From: a virus
Strand: one strand, 5' to 3'
Length of the DNA stretch: 26,129 nucleotides
Virus record (IMG/VR): IMGVR_UViG_3300030329_004245
Span: 15,128-41,256 of that record
The translations under genes were made by a program, and so were the position numbers. The notes beneath the pieces were generated by a model that did no database searches, was not told the DNA's origin, and was given only the letters and a program-made list of their open reading frames with translations. This document shows, one piece after another, positions 1-6,007 of this stretch (within the stretch, counting starts at the first letter, position 1; each line of letters starts with the position of its first letter).

Positions 1-789
1 CTGCTGAGTGGACTCGCCATCCCCTAAAGACACTTCGGCGCGGACCTCTTGAATCCCAAAGTGACTTTTGGCAAAGTCATGGAACCGCCTGTGTGTCTGA
101 AGTGTAACACCAACAGGCACATGCTTCAATGCCTCTGTTCCAGCATTGTATATGCTCCAGGCGCTATCTCGACCGAACTTTTGAGAATGCGAACTTGAGT
201 GCCATTCCTCAATAGCTCGATCAAATATTCGTGGTTTTAGCACCTTGTCTTGGCGAGCCTGAACGAGGAAATGATGTGCGTCAGGTGTGTTTGCTGGCGC
301 AATCTGTAGACGCTCTGCATCGAGCTTGAGATTATTCCACTGGCCGGTGGCCTTGTGGAAACTCAAGGTTAGCTCCTTCTCCAGATAGGCGAAGATGCTG
401 CCGCTGTGCCTCCTGAACACAACGATGTCACCAGACACCATCATGTTGTCGCAAATCATAACACGACCAACCCCGCCAATAGCGAGACAGATGGACATAG
501 TCTTGTCCAGGCTGTTTCGACCGGCGGCGCACATCTCAATCCCGTTATTACCATTCTTGTAAGAATGGATGAAAAACAGCTTGCCACCATCCTTTGAGAC
601 TTGATAACGCTCAGAGGACAGGGTAAAGCCTTTGTCGGATAGCACGTCATCTCCAAGCTTGTGTGTGTTGTAGATGAAGTCATAGTGGCCGAGAGGCGAA
701 TACGTATCCGTCTTCTCGGGAGTCGGGATGGCTTTTAGCTCATCCAATGTCGCGGGAATCGTCCCGCGATGCGCGATCATACCAACCAT
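1..789 (-). CDS. DUF932-like phage protein, 3' end cut by window
   Basis: Open frame of 263 codons running off the left edge of the window, so the C-terminus is missing. The ATG at 789 follows an AGGAGG site at about seven bases, which fixes the start. The protein has features of the DUF932 family common in phages and plasmids: an N-terminal lead-in, a central stretch with ICDNMMVSGD near residues 103-112, and a later W-S-I-Y-N-A-G-T-E-A-L-K segment near residue 217 that matches the family's W-x-L-Y-N-A-x-T-E-x-L-K signature. The biochemical role of DUF932 proteins is not established. It is the most downstream visible gene of a minus-strand block whose upstream neighbours overlap one another; only two bases separate it from the next gene. 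Family assignment is by remembered motif, not search. Confidence 0.75.
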   Translation of the reverse strand, partial: MVGMIAHRGTIPATLDELKAIPTPEKTDTYSPLGHYDFIYNTHKLGDDVLSDKGFTLSSERYQVSKDGGKLFFIHSYKNGNNGIEMCAAGRNSLDKTMSICLAIGGVGRVMICDNMMVSGDIVVFRRHSGSIFAYLEKELTLSFHKATGQWNNLKLDAERLQIAPANTPDAHHFLVQARQDKVLKPRIFDRAIEEWHSSSHSQKFGRDSAWSIYNAGTEALKHVPVGVTLQTHRRFHDFAKSHFGIQEVRAEVSLGDGESTQQ

Positions 790-791
790 TG

Positions 792-1073
792 CTACCTCCT
801 AATGCGAGTGACAAAGAAGCCATCAAGGGAGCGATTCTCCTCCATAATCTTCCTTGCATACCACGGTGTCATGTTATTGTTCAGTTTGAACTCATCTTCT
901 GACGAAGTTTGAACACTGAACTTGAAACGCAACACTTCAAACAAACCACGGACACTGTATTGAGGGTAACCTTTCTTACGAAGCTCCATACACAGCGACA
1001 GGAGTTGTTCGTAGACGTGAGGGTTTTGTTCGTGGAACTTGGCAGCCTTGGCATCAGACTCTTGAGAGTTCAT
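792..1073 (-). CDS. conserved phage hypothetical, 93 aa
   Basis: Small soluble protein with a central block (F-H-E-x-N-P-H-V-Y, then Y-S-V-R-x-L-F-E, then F-K-L-N-N-N and P-W-Y-A-R) that recurs in many phage and metagenomic hypothetical proteins. No function is known for that family. The frame stays open further upstream to 1262, but the conserved part begins just after the ATG at 1073, and the longer version would overprint the next gene almost entirely, so the short form is preferred. The start overlaps the end of the upstream 70-aa gene by 20 bases and has no strong ribosome binding site, suggesting translational coupling. Confidence 0.7.
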   Translation of the reverse strand: MNSQESDAKAAKFHEQNPHVYEQLLSLCMELRKKGYPQYSVRGLFEVLRFKFSVQTSSEDEFKLNNNMTPWYARKIMEENRSLDGFFVTRIRR

Positions 1074-1266
1074 CGCTGATGTAATTTCTGGCTTGCGCGA
1101 AAGCGTCAGTCGCCTTTTCAATAGCATCGTCGACAGTCGGCCCATAAGCCTTAACCGTCGTGCCGATCTTACCGCTCTGTCCCTGGCTGAACTCGACTGA
1201 GATAAGGCGGTCATCTGCTTCCTCGGCGCGATGCTGATAGTGATGTACTTCGCTACGTTCACTCAA
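1054..1266 (-). CDS. small phage hypothetical with TTG start, 70 aa
   Basis: Frame beginning with TTG at 1266, which overlaps the stop of the upstream 86-aa gene in a TTGA arrangement, a typical coupling overlap. An AAGGGA ribosome binding site sits about ten bases upstream. The C-terminal half (V-K-A-Y-G-P-T-V-D-D-A-I-E-K-A) looks like a short beta strand followed by an amphipathic helix, similar to many small phage early proteins. No function recognised. It overlaps the following 93-aa gene by 20 bases. Confidence 0.55.
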   Translation of the reverse strand: MSERSEVHHYQHRAEEADDRLISVEFSQGQSGKIGTTVKAYGPTVDDAIEKATDAFAQARNYISDELSRV

Positions 1267-1523
1267 AATGGATTCCCTTCTGGTTCACTGGTGGCAATAT
1301 CCGTCAGCGCCTCTCCTTGAAGCGCCAATTCTGCACTGAGCGTCTTTCTCCTTTCGATGTCTAGAAGCTGGTGAAGGCGATCCTCGTTCTCTGTTAATTG
1401 AAGAATCACAATCCTTTGTGCTGTTACTATATCCTCTAGCTTTGAGCATTGGTTACGCAGGTTGGTGATCTCTTCTCTCTCCAGGTGAATCACCTGTGTC
1501 GGAATGGTTTTTACTGGCGGCAT
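1263..1523 (-). CDS. coiled-coil hypothetical, 86 aa
   Basis: ATG at 1523 preceded by AGAGGAG at a good distance; the same frame is open back to 1694, but that part overprints the upstream HTH gene and lacks a ribosome binding site. Residues from about 12 to 70 are rich in E, L, R, Q and K with heptad-like spacing (I-H-L-E-R-E-E-I onward), suggesting a coiled coil. The last residues are E-P-E-G-N-P-F, an acidic tail ending in P-F that loosely resembles the tip of SSB. It overlaps the upstream gene by 71 bases. No function recognised. Confidence 0.55.
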   Translation of the reverse strand: MPPVKTIPTQVIHLEREEITNLRNQCSKLEDIVTAQRIVILQLTENEDRLHQLLDIERRKTLSAELALQGEALTDIATSEPEGNPF

Positions 1524-1824
1524 TCTGCTCCTCTCTGTTGAGTTTATCCTGTTTAATAAGCTCCCTAACTCGATCTGCCTCCTTTGCGGCCTTTCCCAAG
1601 TCGGCTTTCTTTGATCCTGCCTTCTCGGGTCTAGGCTCTCTGTGAGAACGGAAGTTTTTCCGCTTGACAGTAAGGCCATGAGTTCTAAGGGCACGAGATA
1701 CTGAAGCTGATGCTACCCCAAGTGCATTTGCTATATCTCCTGTCGTGTGATACAGAGTCAGCAGATTAGATAAACGTTCCTTGGTAAGCGTAACTCTTGT
1801 CCCGGTGGATTTTGGACTAGCCAT
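1453..1824 (-). CDS. helix-turn-helix protein, 123 aa
   Basis: Start set at ATG 1824, which overlaps the stop of the upstream 56-aa gene by eight bases and follows a GAAGAGAA purine stretch; an upstream extension to 1881 exists but overprints that gene. Residues from about 10 to 50 (L-T-K-E-R-L-S-N-L-L-T-L-Y then D-I-A-N-A-L-G-V-A-S-A-S-V-S-R-A-L) form a good helix-turn-helix of the kind that reads a short DNA site. The remainder is highly charged, rich in K, E, R and D. Plausible roles are a regulator of the early block or a DNA-replication accessory protein; the sequence does not decide. Confidence 0.65.
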   Translation of the reverse strand: MASPKSTGTRVTLTKERLSNLLTLYHTTGDIANALGVASASVSRALRTHGLTVKRKNFRSHREPRPEKAGSKKADLGKAAKEADRVRELIKQDKLNREEQNAASKNHSDTGDSPGERRDHQPA

Positions 1825-1987
1825 CGTTCTCTTCTTCTGACGGCAAGTTTCCGTATTCCTTGACGGAAGTAAAGGGACCATATTTCTCTTCGGCCTCGTC
1901 TCTTGCCTTTTCGAGGTTGTCGGCGAAGATAAAATGTTCCTTGCCCAGAATGTCCCTGGCCTTAAATCGTTTTTTCGAGGTCGCCAT
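1817..1987 (-). CDS. small hypothetical, 56 aa
   Basis: ATG at 1987 shares one base with the TAA stop of the upstream frame (TAATG) and has AGAGG about nine bases upstream, so this start is preferred over an ATG in the same frame at 2041. The product is small and charged, with an N-terminal K-K-R-F-K-A-R-D-I-L-G segment and an acidic C-terminus. It resembles short phage proteins of about this length that combine a beta hairpin and a helix, but I do not recognise a family. Confidence 0.5.
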   Translation of the reverse strand: MATSKKRFKARDILGKEHFIFADNLEKARDEAEEKYGPFTSVKEYGNLPSEEENDG

Positions 1988-2136
1988 TACATTACCTCTT
2001 TCTTTTTCTGTATCCGTCTTAAGGTGAGAGAGAGTTTCCAAACGAGAGTTTTTACCATCTGGCCCGCCTGGTATTCACTGGCGAGTGTACGTTTCTGGAC
2101 AATTTCAAATCCTGAGTCTTTTATCCAGCTGTACAA
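1987..2136 (-). CDS. small basic hypothetical, start uncertain
   Basis: The frame ending at 1987 is open back to 2271, but its upstream part overprints the end of ssb and a perfect 28-bp-arm hairpin region, so translation must start later. The TTG at 2136 gives a 49-aa basic product (K, R and Q rich C-terminus). Its ribosome binding site is poor: AGGAAG lies about 20 bases away. The stop overlaps the next ATG by one base, which supports the 3' end being real. It may be a short coupled gene or only an open leader. Confidence 0.35.
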   Translation of the reverse strand: MYSWIKDSGFEIVQKRTLASEYQAGQMVKTLVWKLSLTLRRIQKKKEVM

Positions 2137-2169
2137 GTTTTGTTGCTGTATCCGTACTTCCTTTTGAGT

Positions 2170-2201
2170 AAGGGGGAGAGGGCGAAAGCCCTCTCCCCCT
2201 T
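2170..2201. terminator. perfect 14-bp hairpin just after ssb
   Basis: Arms 2170-2183 and 2188-2201 are perfectly complementary around a four-base loop, starting five bases beyond the ssb stop. Read on the plus strand the loop is GAAA (a GNRA tetraloop) and is followed by a T-rich stretch; read on the minus strand, the direction of ssb, no T-run follows. It could be a terminator, a processing or mRNA-stability hairpin for ssb, or a block to antisense transcription. Confidence 0.6.
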
Positions 2202-2206
2202 CTTGT

Positions 2207-2593
2207 TTAGAATGGATAATCGTTCTCGTCTTTCTGATCACCATTCCCGCTTTTACTATTGGTGCGACCATCGAGGATCACGAACTCTCGGACGTTGATC
2301 TCAGTCGTATACTGAGTAACTCCGTCTTTCTCCCACTTGCGAGTCTGCAATGGGCCTTCGACGTAGATCTTCGAGCCTTTGTGGGCGTGTTCCGCGATGA
2401 TCTCTGCGACCTTGCCCCAGGCGACAAGACGAATCCACTCCGTCTTGTCGGTGTACTCATCCTCGCCGCGCTTCTTAAAGCGCTCGTTGCAAGCGATGCT
2501 GAAGTTGAGGACGTGTGAATCTCCGGCCTCACGCAACTCCAGGTCCTGGCCGATATTGCCAAGACCACTGAACTTGTTGATCGAAAAAGCCAT
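2207..2593 (-). CDS. ssb: single-stranded DNA-binding protein
   Basis: A 128-aa SSB-type OB-fold protein that would coat single-stranded DNA during phage replication and recombination. The N-terminal 105 residues carry the expected pattern: an early G-x-L-G-N-I-G-Q-D-x-E-L, F-S-I-A-C-N near 33, T-E-W-I-R-L-V-A-W-G-K near 53, K-G-S-K-I-Y-V-E-G-x-L near 72 and W-x-K-D-G-V-x-x-Y near 88. A short hydrophilic linker follows, and the last residues D-E-N-D-Y-P-F match the SSB acidic tip that recruits partner proteins (D-D-D-I-P-F in E. coli). The start is the ATG at 2593 behind AAGGAG; in-frame upstream codons to 2650 have no site. A long palindromic leader lies upstream and a strong hairpin lies downstream. 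Confidence 0.95.
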   Translation of the reverse strand: MAFSINKFSGLGNIGQDLELREAGDSHVLNFSIACNERFKKRGEDEYTDKTEWIRLVAWGKVAEIIAEHAHKGSKIYVEGPLQTRKWEKDGVTQYTTEINVREFVILDGRTNSKSGNGDQKDENDYPF

Positions 2594-2610
2594 TTGGCTC
2601 TCCTTGTGAC

Positions 2611-2690
2611 GATGCGTGGTGTAAGTGAGTGAGGCAGGGTGCCTAGGCACATTACCAACGCATCCCCTGCCTCACTCGTGCGTGGTGGCT
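2611..2690. promoter_or_regulatory. nested palindromes upstream of ssb
   Basis: A perfect 13-bp inverted repeat (2627-2639 with 2665-2677) surrounds a 12-bp perfect palindrome GTGCCTAGGCAC at 2639-2650. A further pair, GATGCGT at 2611-2617 and ACGCATC at 2658-2664, can also pair. It sits in the 145-base gap between the 189-aa gene and ssb. Reasonable roles are an operator, an ssb leader hairpin, or a terminator for the upstream gene; there is no T-run, so an intrinsic terminator is less likely. Confidence 0.5.
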
Positions 2691-2738
2691 TCGGAATCAA
2701 ACCGATCAGCGCCACCTACTGATCTTGCTGTTAATATC

Positions 2739-3308
2739 TCAGCAAGCACATCTAAAGAAGGATTCGTACTGGTCTTCTCTTACCTTCTGTCCACTAACGG
2801 TTTCATAGGCTTTCCAGAATTTCTCCTCATCCATGAGCCATTCTTCTCGTTCGCCCATGTACATGCCCTGGCCGGTTGTTATCCAATTCCGTGCGCCGTC
2901 CATCAATCTCGGCACCGAAACGCCGACATTGATAGCTTCTCGGGCAATGTATTCCGCTGCTCCAGCAGGCGATTCCCAAGGTTTACTGGGATCCCATTTG
3001 GGGTCTTCCTCTACATCACTCTCTTTGCTTTTAATATCTGGGTGCTCCCAAGCGTGGCGAAGGCCAGTGACTGTGCGAGGATAGATAAAGATCCAACAGC
3101 GCTCACCAAACTTTATTGGTCCGATGATGAACGGATCTATAATGCCGATCTTGTCACCAACCGTGGTGATCACGCCGTTTTTATAGCCTACGTGCTGTCC
3201 AGGCTGAAGGCGTTCCTGCGCCTGGCCCGAAATACAGGCAACATGAACGGCGTCCCTCGGCATATCCGTATCAAATACGGTCCCGAAGGTTTCGAGTGCG
3301 TCAACCAT
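2739..3308 (-). CDS. conserved phage hypothetical, 189 aa
   Basis: The ATG at 3308 follows AAGGAG; the longer in-frame version to 3479 includes low-complexity sequence and is rejected. The first 95 residues carry a block seen in many phage hypotheticals: M-P-R-D-A-V-H-V-A, then E-R-L-Q-P-G-Q-H-V-G, then G-I-I-D-P-F-I, then F-I-Y-P-R-T-V-T-G-L-R-H-x-W-E-H-P. A second half (W-I-T-T-G-Q-G-M-Y-M-G onward) is well ordered too. The function of this family is unknown to me; its place next to ssb suggests a replication-phase role, which is only inference. Confidence 0.75.
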   Translation of the reverse strand: MVDALETFGTVFDTDMPRDAVHVACISGQAQERLQPGQHVGYKNGVITTVGDKIGIIDPFIIGPIKFGERCWIFIYPRTVTGLRHAWEHPDIKSKESDVEEDPKWDPSKPWESPAGAAEYIAREAINVGVSVPRLMDGARNWITTGQGMYMGEREEWLMDEEKFWKAYETVSGQKVREDQYESFFRCAC

Positions 3309-3591
3309 GGCATCTCCTTTTTTCGTTTTTGACCCCCACCCCCTTGGTGGGAGAATTTCAAATGAAATGCAGTTAATATGAAAATTTGGTTTTCTGATGA
3401 GGTTTGATTGAGCGAAATATCCGTCGAGGCGGGCACCCGCTACTGACATTTTAGTTTGAGGAACTGACCTCAAAAACAAGACCCCCCCCTCTTTTTTTGT
3501 AGATTTCAGTTACTAAAATTTTGAATTTTTTATTTTTTTTTGCATATCCGTACTTGCAGTCCGGCGGGGTTGGGGGCAGGGAGGGGAGTTG

Positions 3592-3668
3592 GTAGTTGGG
3601 GGCAGTTGTAGTTGCAGTTGTAGTTTGGGGCAGTTGCAGTTGGGGCAGTTGCAGTTGCAGTTGTAGTT
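3592..3668 (+). repeat. GCAGTT / GTAGTT hexamer tandem array
   Basis: Eleven copies of the hexamer G(C/T)AGTT. After one at 3592 they run in register at 3602, 3608, 3614 and 3620, then 3630 and 3636, then 3645, 3651, 3657 and 3663, the groups being separated by short G-runs. The same hexamer reappears in the other large non-coding region (7331-7345), with a related GCAGTA array at 7399-7422. The reading frame across it on the minus strand would give Q-L-Q-L low-complexity protein, which I regard as accidental. Confidence 0.85.
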
Positions 3669-3712
3669 GGGTATGAAGTGATCTGAAGCCTGGTCGCCGG
3701 TGAGCGTAGTAT

Positions 3713-3752
3713 TGAGAGGGTCTTACTTGGTTGTTTAAGTAAGACCCTCTCA
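3713..3752 (-). terminator. 16-bp hairpin after the 108-aa gene
   Basis: Arms 3713-3728 and 3737-3752 pair perfectly around an eight-base loop, 26 bases past the stop of the minus-strand gene ending at 3778. There is no T-run after it, so if it terminates transcription it is not a textbook intrinsic terminator. It may instead protect the 3' end of the message. Confidence 0.5.
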
Positions 3753-3777
3753 TGCGAGCCAGAGACCAAGCGAAGAT

Positions 3778-4104
3778 CTAGAAGGGCAAGTCTTCCTTGC
3801 CACGGCTTTCATAAGCAGTTCTCCACTGACGCGCTTCGGAGCGCCAGTGGTTTATGTTCTGCTTGAGGAATGCAATGTGATTGCTATCCTCTGGATTAAT
3901 GGTGAAGTCGGCGTTCTCGTCGATGTTGAAGGGAGACTGATCGGCACCTTTGATTTGCGCTGTGGCGACAAAGTCTCCAACTGCGTGCAGTGCGGACCGG
4001 ACATGGCCGGATGCAGTGTCGATGGCTTCGCCAACCTGATTCTCCAGCTTCTTGCTATCAAGTTCGAAATTACGCCCTGCGGCGAACACGCTGAGTCGTG
4101 CCAC
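3778..4104 (-). CDS. hypothetical with SSB-like C-terminal tip, 108 aa
   Basis: Start chosen at GTG 4104, eight bases after AGGAGA; a GTG at 4128 in frame lies upstream of that site and is less likely. The protein is mostly helical in appearance, with a charged N-terminal part (D-S-K-K-L-E-N-Q-V) and a C-terminal helix (W-R-S-E-A-R-Q-W-R-T-A-Y). It ends G-K-E-D-L-P-F, which resembles the acidic SSB tip (D-D-D-I-P-F) and the tail of this phage's own SSB (N-D-Y-P-F). Such a tip could bind host SSB-interacting proteins; this is inference. No family recognised. It overlaps the end of the membrane protein gene by 35 bases. Confidence 0.6.
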   Translation of the reverse strand: MARLSVFAAGRNFELDSKKLENQVGEAIDTASGHVRSALHAVGDFVATAQIKGADQSPFNIDENADFTINPEDSNHIAFLKQNINHWRSEARQWRTAYESRGKEDLPF

Positions 4105-4366
4105 GATAAATTCTCCTGGTAGAGTCACTGAGTCTAAGTACGCGATAAATAATTGAAGAACCGGCAGTTGATAACATCGCTGCCGTTAAAACGGTGACGC
4201 CCTTTGCGTCGAAGACCTCGCCAAGTATCCAACTTAGGCCGAGGCTAACAATGACGTTAAGCAAGAAATTCCCGCTAACCACAGTGCGGAAGCCGGGGAT
4301 TTTGCACATGATAAGCTGCTCGATAATCATGCTGCACACAGCTAACATTATCGAAACGGTGAGCAT
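4070..4366 (-). CDS. small membrane protein, holin-like topology, 98 aa
   Basis: Start set at ATG 4366, nine bases after AGGAG; an in-frame GTG at 4405 lacks a site. Three hydrophobic segments can be read at about residues 1-18, 32-50 and 56-75, followed by a strongly basic tail (R-R-I-Y-R-G and R-V-R-R-R). Length, three segments and a basic C-terminus match class I holins, the phage proteins that open the inner membrane at lysis. However, it lies in the minus-strand block, away from the lysin gene at 10027, so another membrane role is possible. The 3' end overlaps the next gene by 35 bases, and that gene's ribosome binding site lies inside it. Confidence 0.55.
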   Translation of the reverse strand: MLTVSIMLAVCSMIIEQLIMCKIPGFRTVVSGNFLLNVIVSLGLSWILGEVFDAKGVTVLTAAMLSTAGSSIIYRVLRLSDSTRRIYRGTTQRVRRRA

Positions 4367-4418
4367 GGCTAATGCTCCTATTCTGTGAAGGTGATCCAGT
4401 ACCACCCGATTAGAAGGA

Positions 4419-4616
4419 TTATGCAGATTGTTGTAACAAGCACGGCTTCTCTCCTAGGATTTTAAGCTGAGCAAGGACGTCGCTATACTCAGCGAATGTC
4501 TCAGGACAAAAATCGTAGACAGGAGTATGAAGCAAGACCTTCTCCCTACGTCGTAGAATCTCGACACAGTCTTCGATCTCCTGCTTCTCATGAGGCTTGA
4601 GAGGCTTGGCTATCAT
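4419..4616 (-). CDS. small hypothetical, 65 aa
   Basis: ATG at 4616 behind GGAGA, within a leader that shares its start-proximal part with two other genes of this block (see the repeats at 5955 and 6249). The protein is probably helical (H-E-K-Q-E-I-E-D-C-V-E-I-L-R-R-R-E then E-Y-S-D-V-L-A-Q-L-K). Two cysteines at about positions 17 and 37 and one near the end are not in a recognised motif. Function unknown. Confidence 0.55.
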   Translation of the reverse strand: MIAKPLKPHEKQEIEDCVEILRRREKVLLHTPVYDFCPETFAEYSDVLAQLKILGEKPCLLQQSA

Positions 4617-4635
4617 GGTGAGTCTCCATGGTAAG
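4614..4635 (-). repeat. partial copy of the repeated gene leader
   Basis: The start-proximal 22 bases, including the ATG and GGAGACTCACC, match the first part of the 53-nt elements at 5955 and 6249 with one missing base and one substitution; the rest of the element is not present here. Confidence 0.6.
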
Positions 4636-4645
4636 AGTTAGTTGA

Positions 4646-4726
4646 TCAAGCTAAAGCAATCTCGTCAGCACGGAGTTGATCAAGCTCCGTGGCCCGTTGC
4701 CTCTCATGGGTGCTTTCTGGATTCAT
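4646..4726 (-). CDS. possible 26-aa small protein
   Basis: Short frame starting at ATG 4726 with a weak CAGG site. It encodes a charged peptide beginning M-N-P-E-S-T-H-E-R-Q-R. It contains a hairpin (4669-4675 with 4685-4691) and one copy of a 12-base direct repeat GTTGATCAAGCT (4641-4652 and 4675-4686), which may be the real reason the sequence looks constrained. The whole interval 4617-4870 holds nothing else convincing: a 22-codon frame starting at 4821 abuts its own AAGGAGG too closely. Confidence 0.25.
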   Translation of the reverse strand: MNPESTHERQRATELDQLRADEIALA

Positions 4727-4870
4727 AGGACCTGAAATTCAGTCCCTCATAATCATCCTGCGAACGCTTCGACCACGGTGCCGGGACCAGCGTTCGACTC
4801 AGCTACAATTTCAGCATCCATCCTCCTTGGTTACACAAATCGTGCAGTTACTAAAACAGCATGGACGAGT

Positions 4871-4908
4871 AAAAAAAGGGAGCGCAGGGCATTAAGCCCC
4901 GCGCTCCC
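4871..4908 (-). terminator. intrinsic terminator after the 344-aa gene
   Basis: On the minus strand a stem of 8 bp (GGGAGCGC with GCGCTCCC), one mismatch and four more pairs closes a five-base loop, and is followed directly by seven T residues. It lies 15 bases beyond the stop at 4923. This is the clearest rho-independent terminator in the window and shows that the minus strand is the transcribed strand of this block. Confidence 0.9.
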
Positions 4909-4922
4909 AGTTGAGGGATGTT

Positions 4923-5957
4923 CTACGCTGCCGCTTGTCGCTCGGCTCGAATAATGGCAGTGCGGTCAGGAGCGTCGGGAAGCTCCTTCACATACTCTGG
5001 CGGGGCATAGGATGGGTCGGCGCCACGGAGATCCTCACGGCCCTCCATCCACTCCTCATACATTTCGGCAGTCTCCTTATGCACATCTTCGTTGCGTGCT
5101 CCTGAGTCCAACTGGACTATCTCAATCTTACGAGTTCCTGCGTAAGCAACGATGCTCCCGTCCTCAGCGACTTCGTGTTCATAGACGATGTTCCATGCCT
5201 CTGATTCACTCGCAGCTTGAACGAAGCTGGAATGCTGACGGTCGTTGGCATCGGCCCAGGTAACGCTAAAGGTTGGAAGAATTGCACGGTCGGTGAGCTT
5301 GCTAAGGGTCTCAGCGTCCCTTGTCAAATCAAAGGCCCCATCGTTTACACGGGCCAGTAGATTCATGCTTGCTGCCGCCTTGGTCTTGTAAAAGACTACG
5401 TAAGGCTTCTCATTGTATCGTTTGTTTGACGAGGCAAGCTCGATGGTTTTATTAGGATGCGCCTTGCTGACCAGCAATGCGTAATCCATAGCCTCTTTGA
5501 GGCTCGGGAAGGTTGTAACCTCCCGGTTGGTTGTATGGGATGCCTGATTGGCGGGCCAAGTCATTCGGCCTTTCTCGTAGCCTCGAATGGCAGTCATCCA
5601 AGTCTGGATGTTCTGAGGATTGTCAGGCTCCTTCGGACCTGACTGGGGGTAGGCTTTGGCGTTCTCTTCGAGGGCCGCCTGTGGACAGGCTAGCCACATG
5701 GCAACGAAGTAGCCAGTCGAGAAGCGTAAAGCAAACCACTTCTGACCTGTCTCGCGGCTGCGCTTCATGCACCGAGACATCGCGTTCTCCTTAGTCAAGG
5801 GCGTAACGCTCTTGCCCTCGGGCTTCAGAGTCGCAAGCAGTTCGCGCACACGCGCCTTCTCATCAAGCTGTTCCGGCCAAGTCATTGGCGGCACATTGCT
5901 GAGGTAAGGGTCGTGGTTGTTCACTGCGGCGTTCAGCTGCTGAGCAAATGCGGACAT
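4923..5957 (-). CDS. unknown early protein, 344 aa
   Basis: ATG at 5957 preceded by GGAGACTCAGCC inside a 53-nt repeated leader. The protein is soluble. It has an N-terminal part with P-M-T-W-P-E-Q-L near 24, a basic stretch at about 60-75 (R-C-M-K-R-S-R-E-T-G-Q-K-W-F-A-L-R-F), a middle alpha/beta-like part with S-L-K-E-A-M-D-Y-A near 150, and a C-terminal part with F-V-Q-A-A-S-E-S-E-A-W near 244, a pattern seen in small phage domains that modify or bind nucleic acid. I do not recognise the family. It is followed by an intrinsic terminator and is preceded by two small genes with similar leaders, so all three are probably expressed together. Confidence 0.7.
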   Translation of the reverse strand: MSAFAQQLNAAVNNHDPYLSNVPPMTWPEQLDEKARVRELLATLKPEGKSVTPLTKENAMSRCMKRSRETGQKWFALRFSTGYFVAMWLACPQAALEENAKAYPQSGPKEPDNPQNIQTWMTAIRGYEKGRMTWPANQASHTTNREVTTFPSLKEAMDYALLVSKAHPNKTIELASSNKRYNEKPYVVFYKTKAAASMNLLARVNDGAFDLTRDAETLSKLTDRAILPTFSVTWADANDRQHSSFVQAASESEAWNIVYEHEVAEDGSIVAYAGTRKIEIVQLDSGARNEDVHKETAEMYEEWMEGREDLRGADPSYAPPEYVKELPDAPDRTAIIRAERQAAA

Positions 5958-6007
5958 GGCTGAGTCTCCATGTTAAGGTGAACTACGTGAATACCGCTGT
6001 TACTATC
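5955..6007 (-). repeat. 53-nt junction repeat, copy A
   Basis: Runs from the stop of the 82-aa gene (TAG then TAA) to the ATG of the 344-aa gene. Matches copy B at 6249-6301 at 46 of 53 positions with no gaps; the 23 bases around the ribosome binding site and start are identical and the last nine are identical. Confidence 0.9.

Larger units (their letters stand above)
3309..3777. other. 469-base non-coding stretch with poly-T and hexamer repeats
   Basis: No credible gene. Contents in order: a C/G-rich hairpin near 3333-3351, an AT-rich part, a 7-bp hairpin (3455-3461 with 3468-3474), homopolymer runs of C and T around 3481-3540, a G-rich stretch, the hexamer repeat array 3592-3668, and a 16-bp hairpin at 3713-3752. 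An AT-rich tract next to short tandem repeats is the usual look of a replication origin or a complex promoter, but nothing here proves either. Confidence 0.4.

Noticed and set aside
2625-3332. Long plus-strand open frame of 235 codons
   Set aside because: Antisense to the well-supported 189-aa gene; no start signal and no recognisable motif.
3451-3753. Minus-strand frame encoding a Q/L/P/T repeat protein
   Set aside because: It is a by-product of the hexamer repeats, includes the 16-bp hairpin and has no ribosome binding site.
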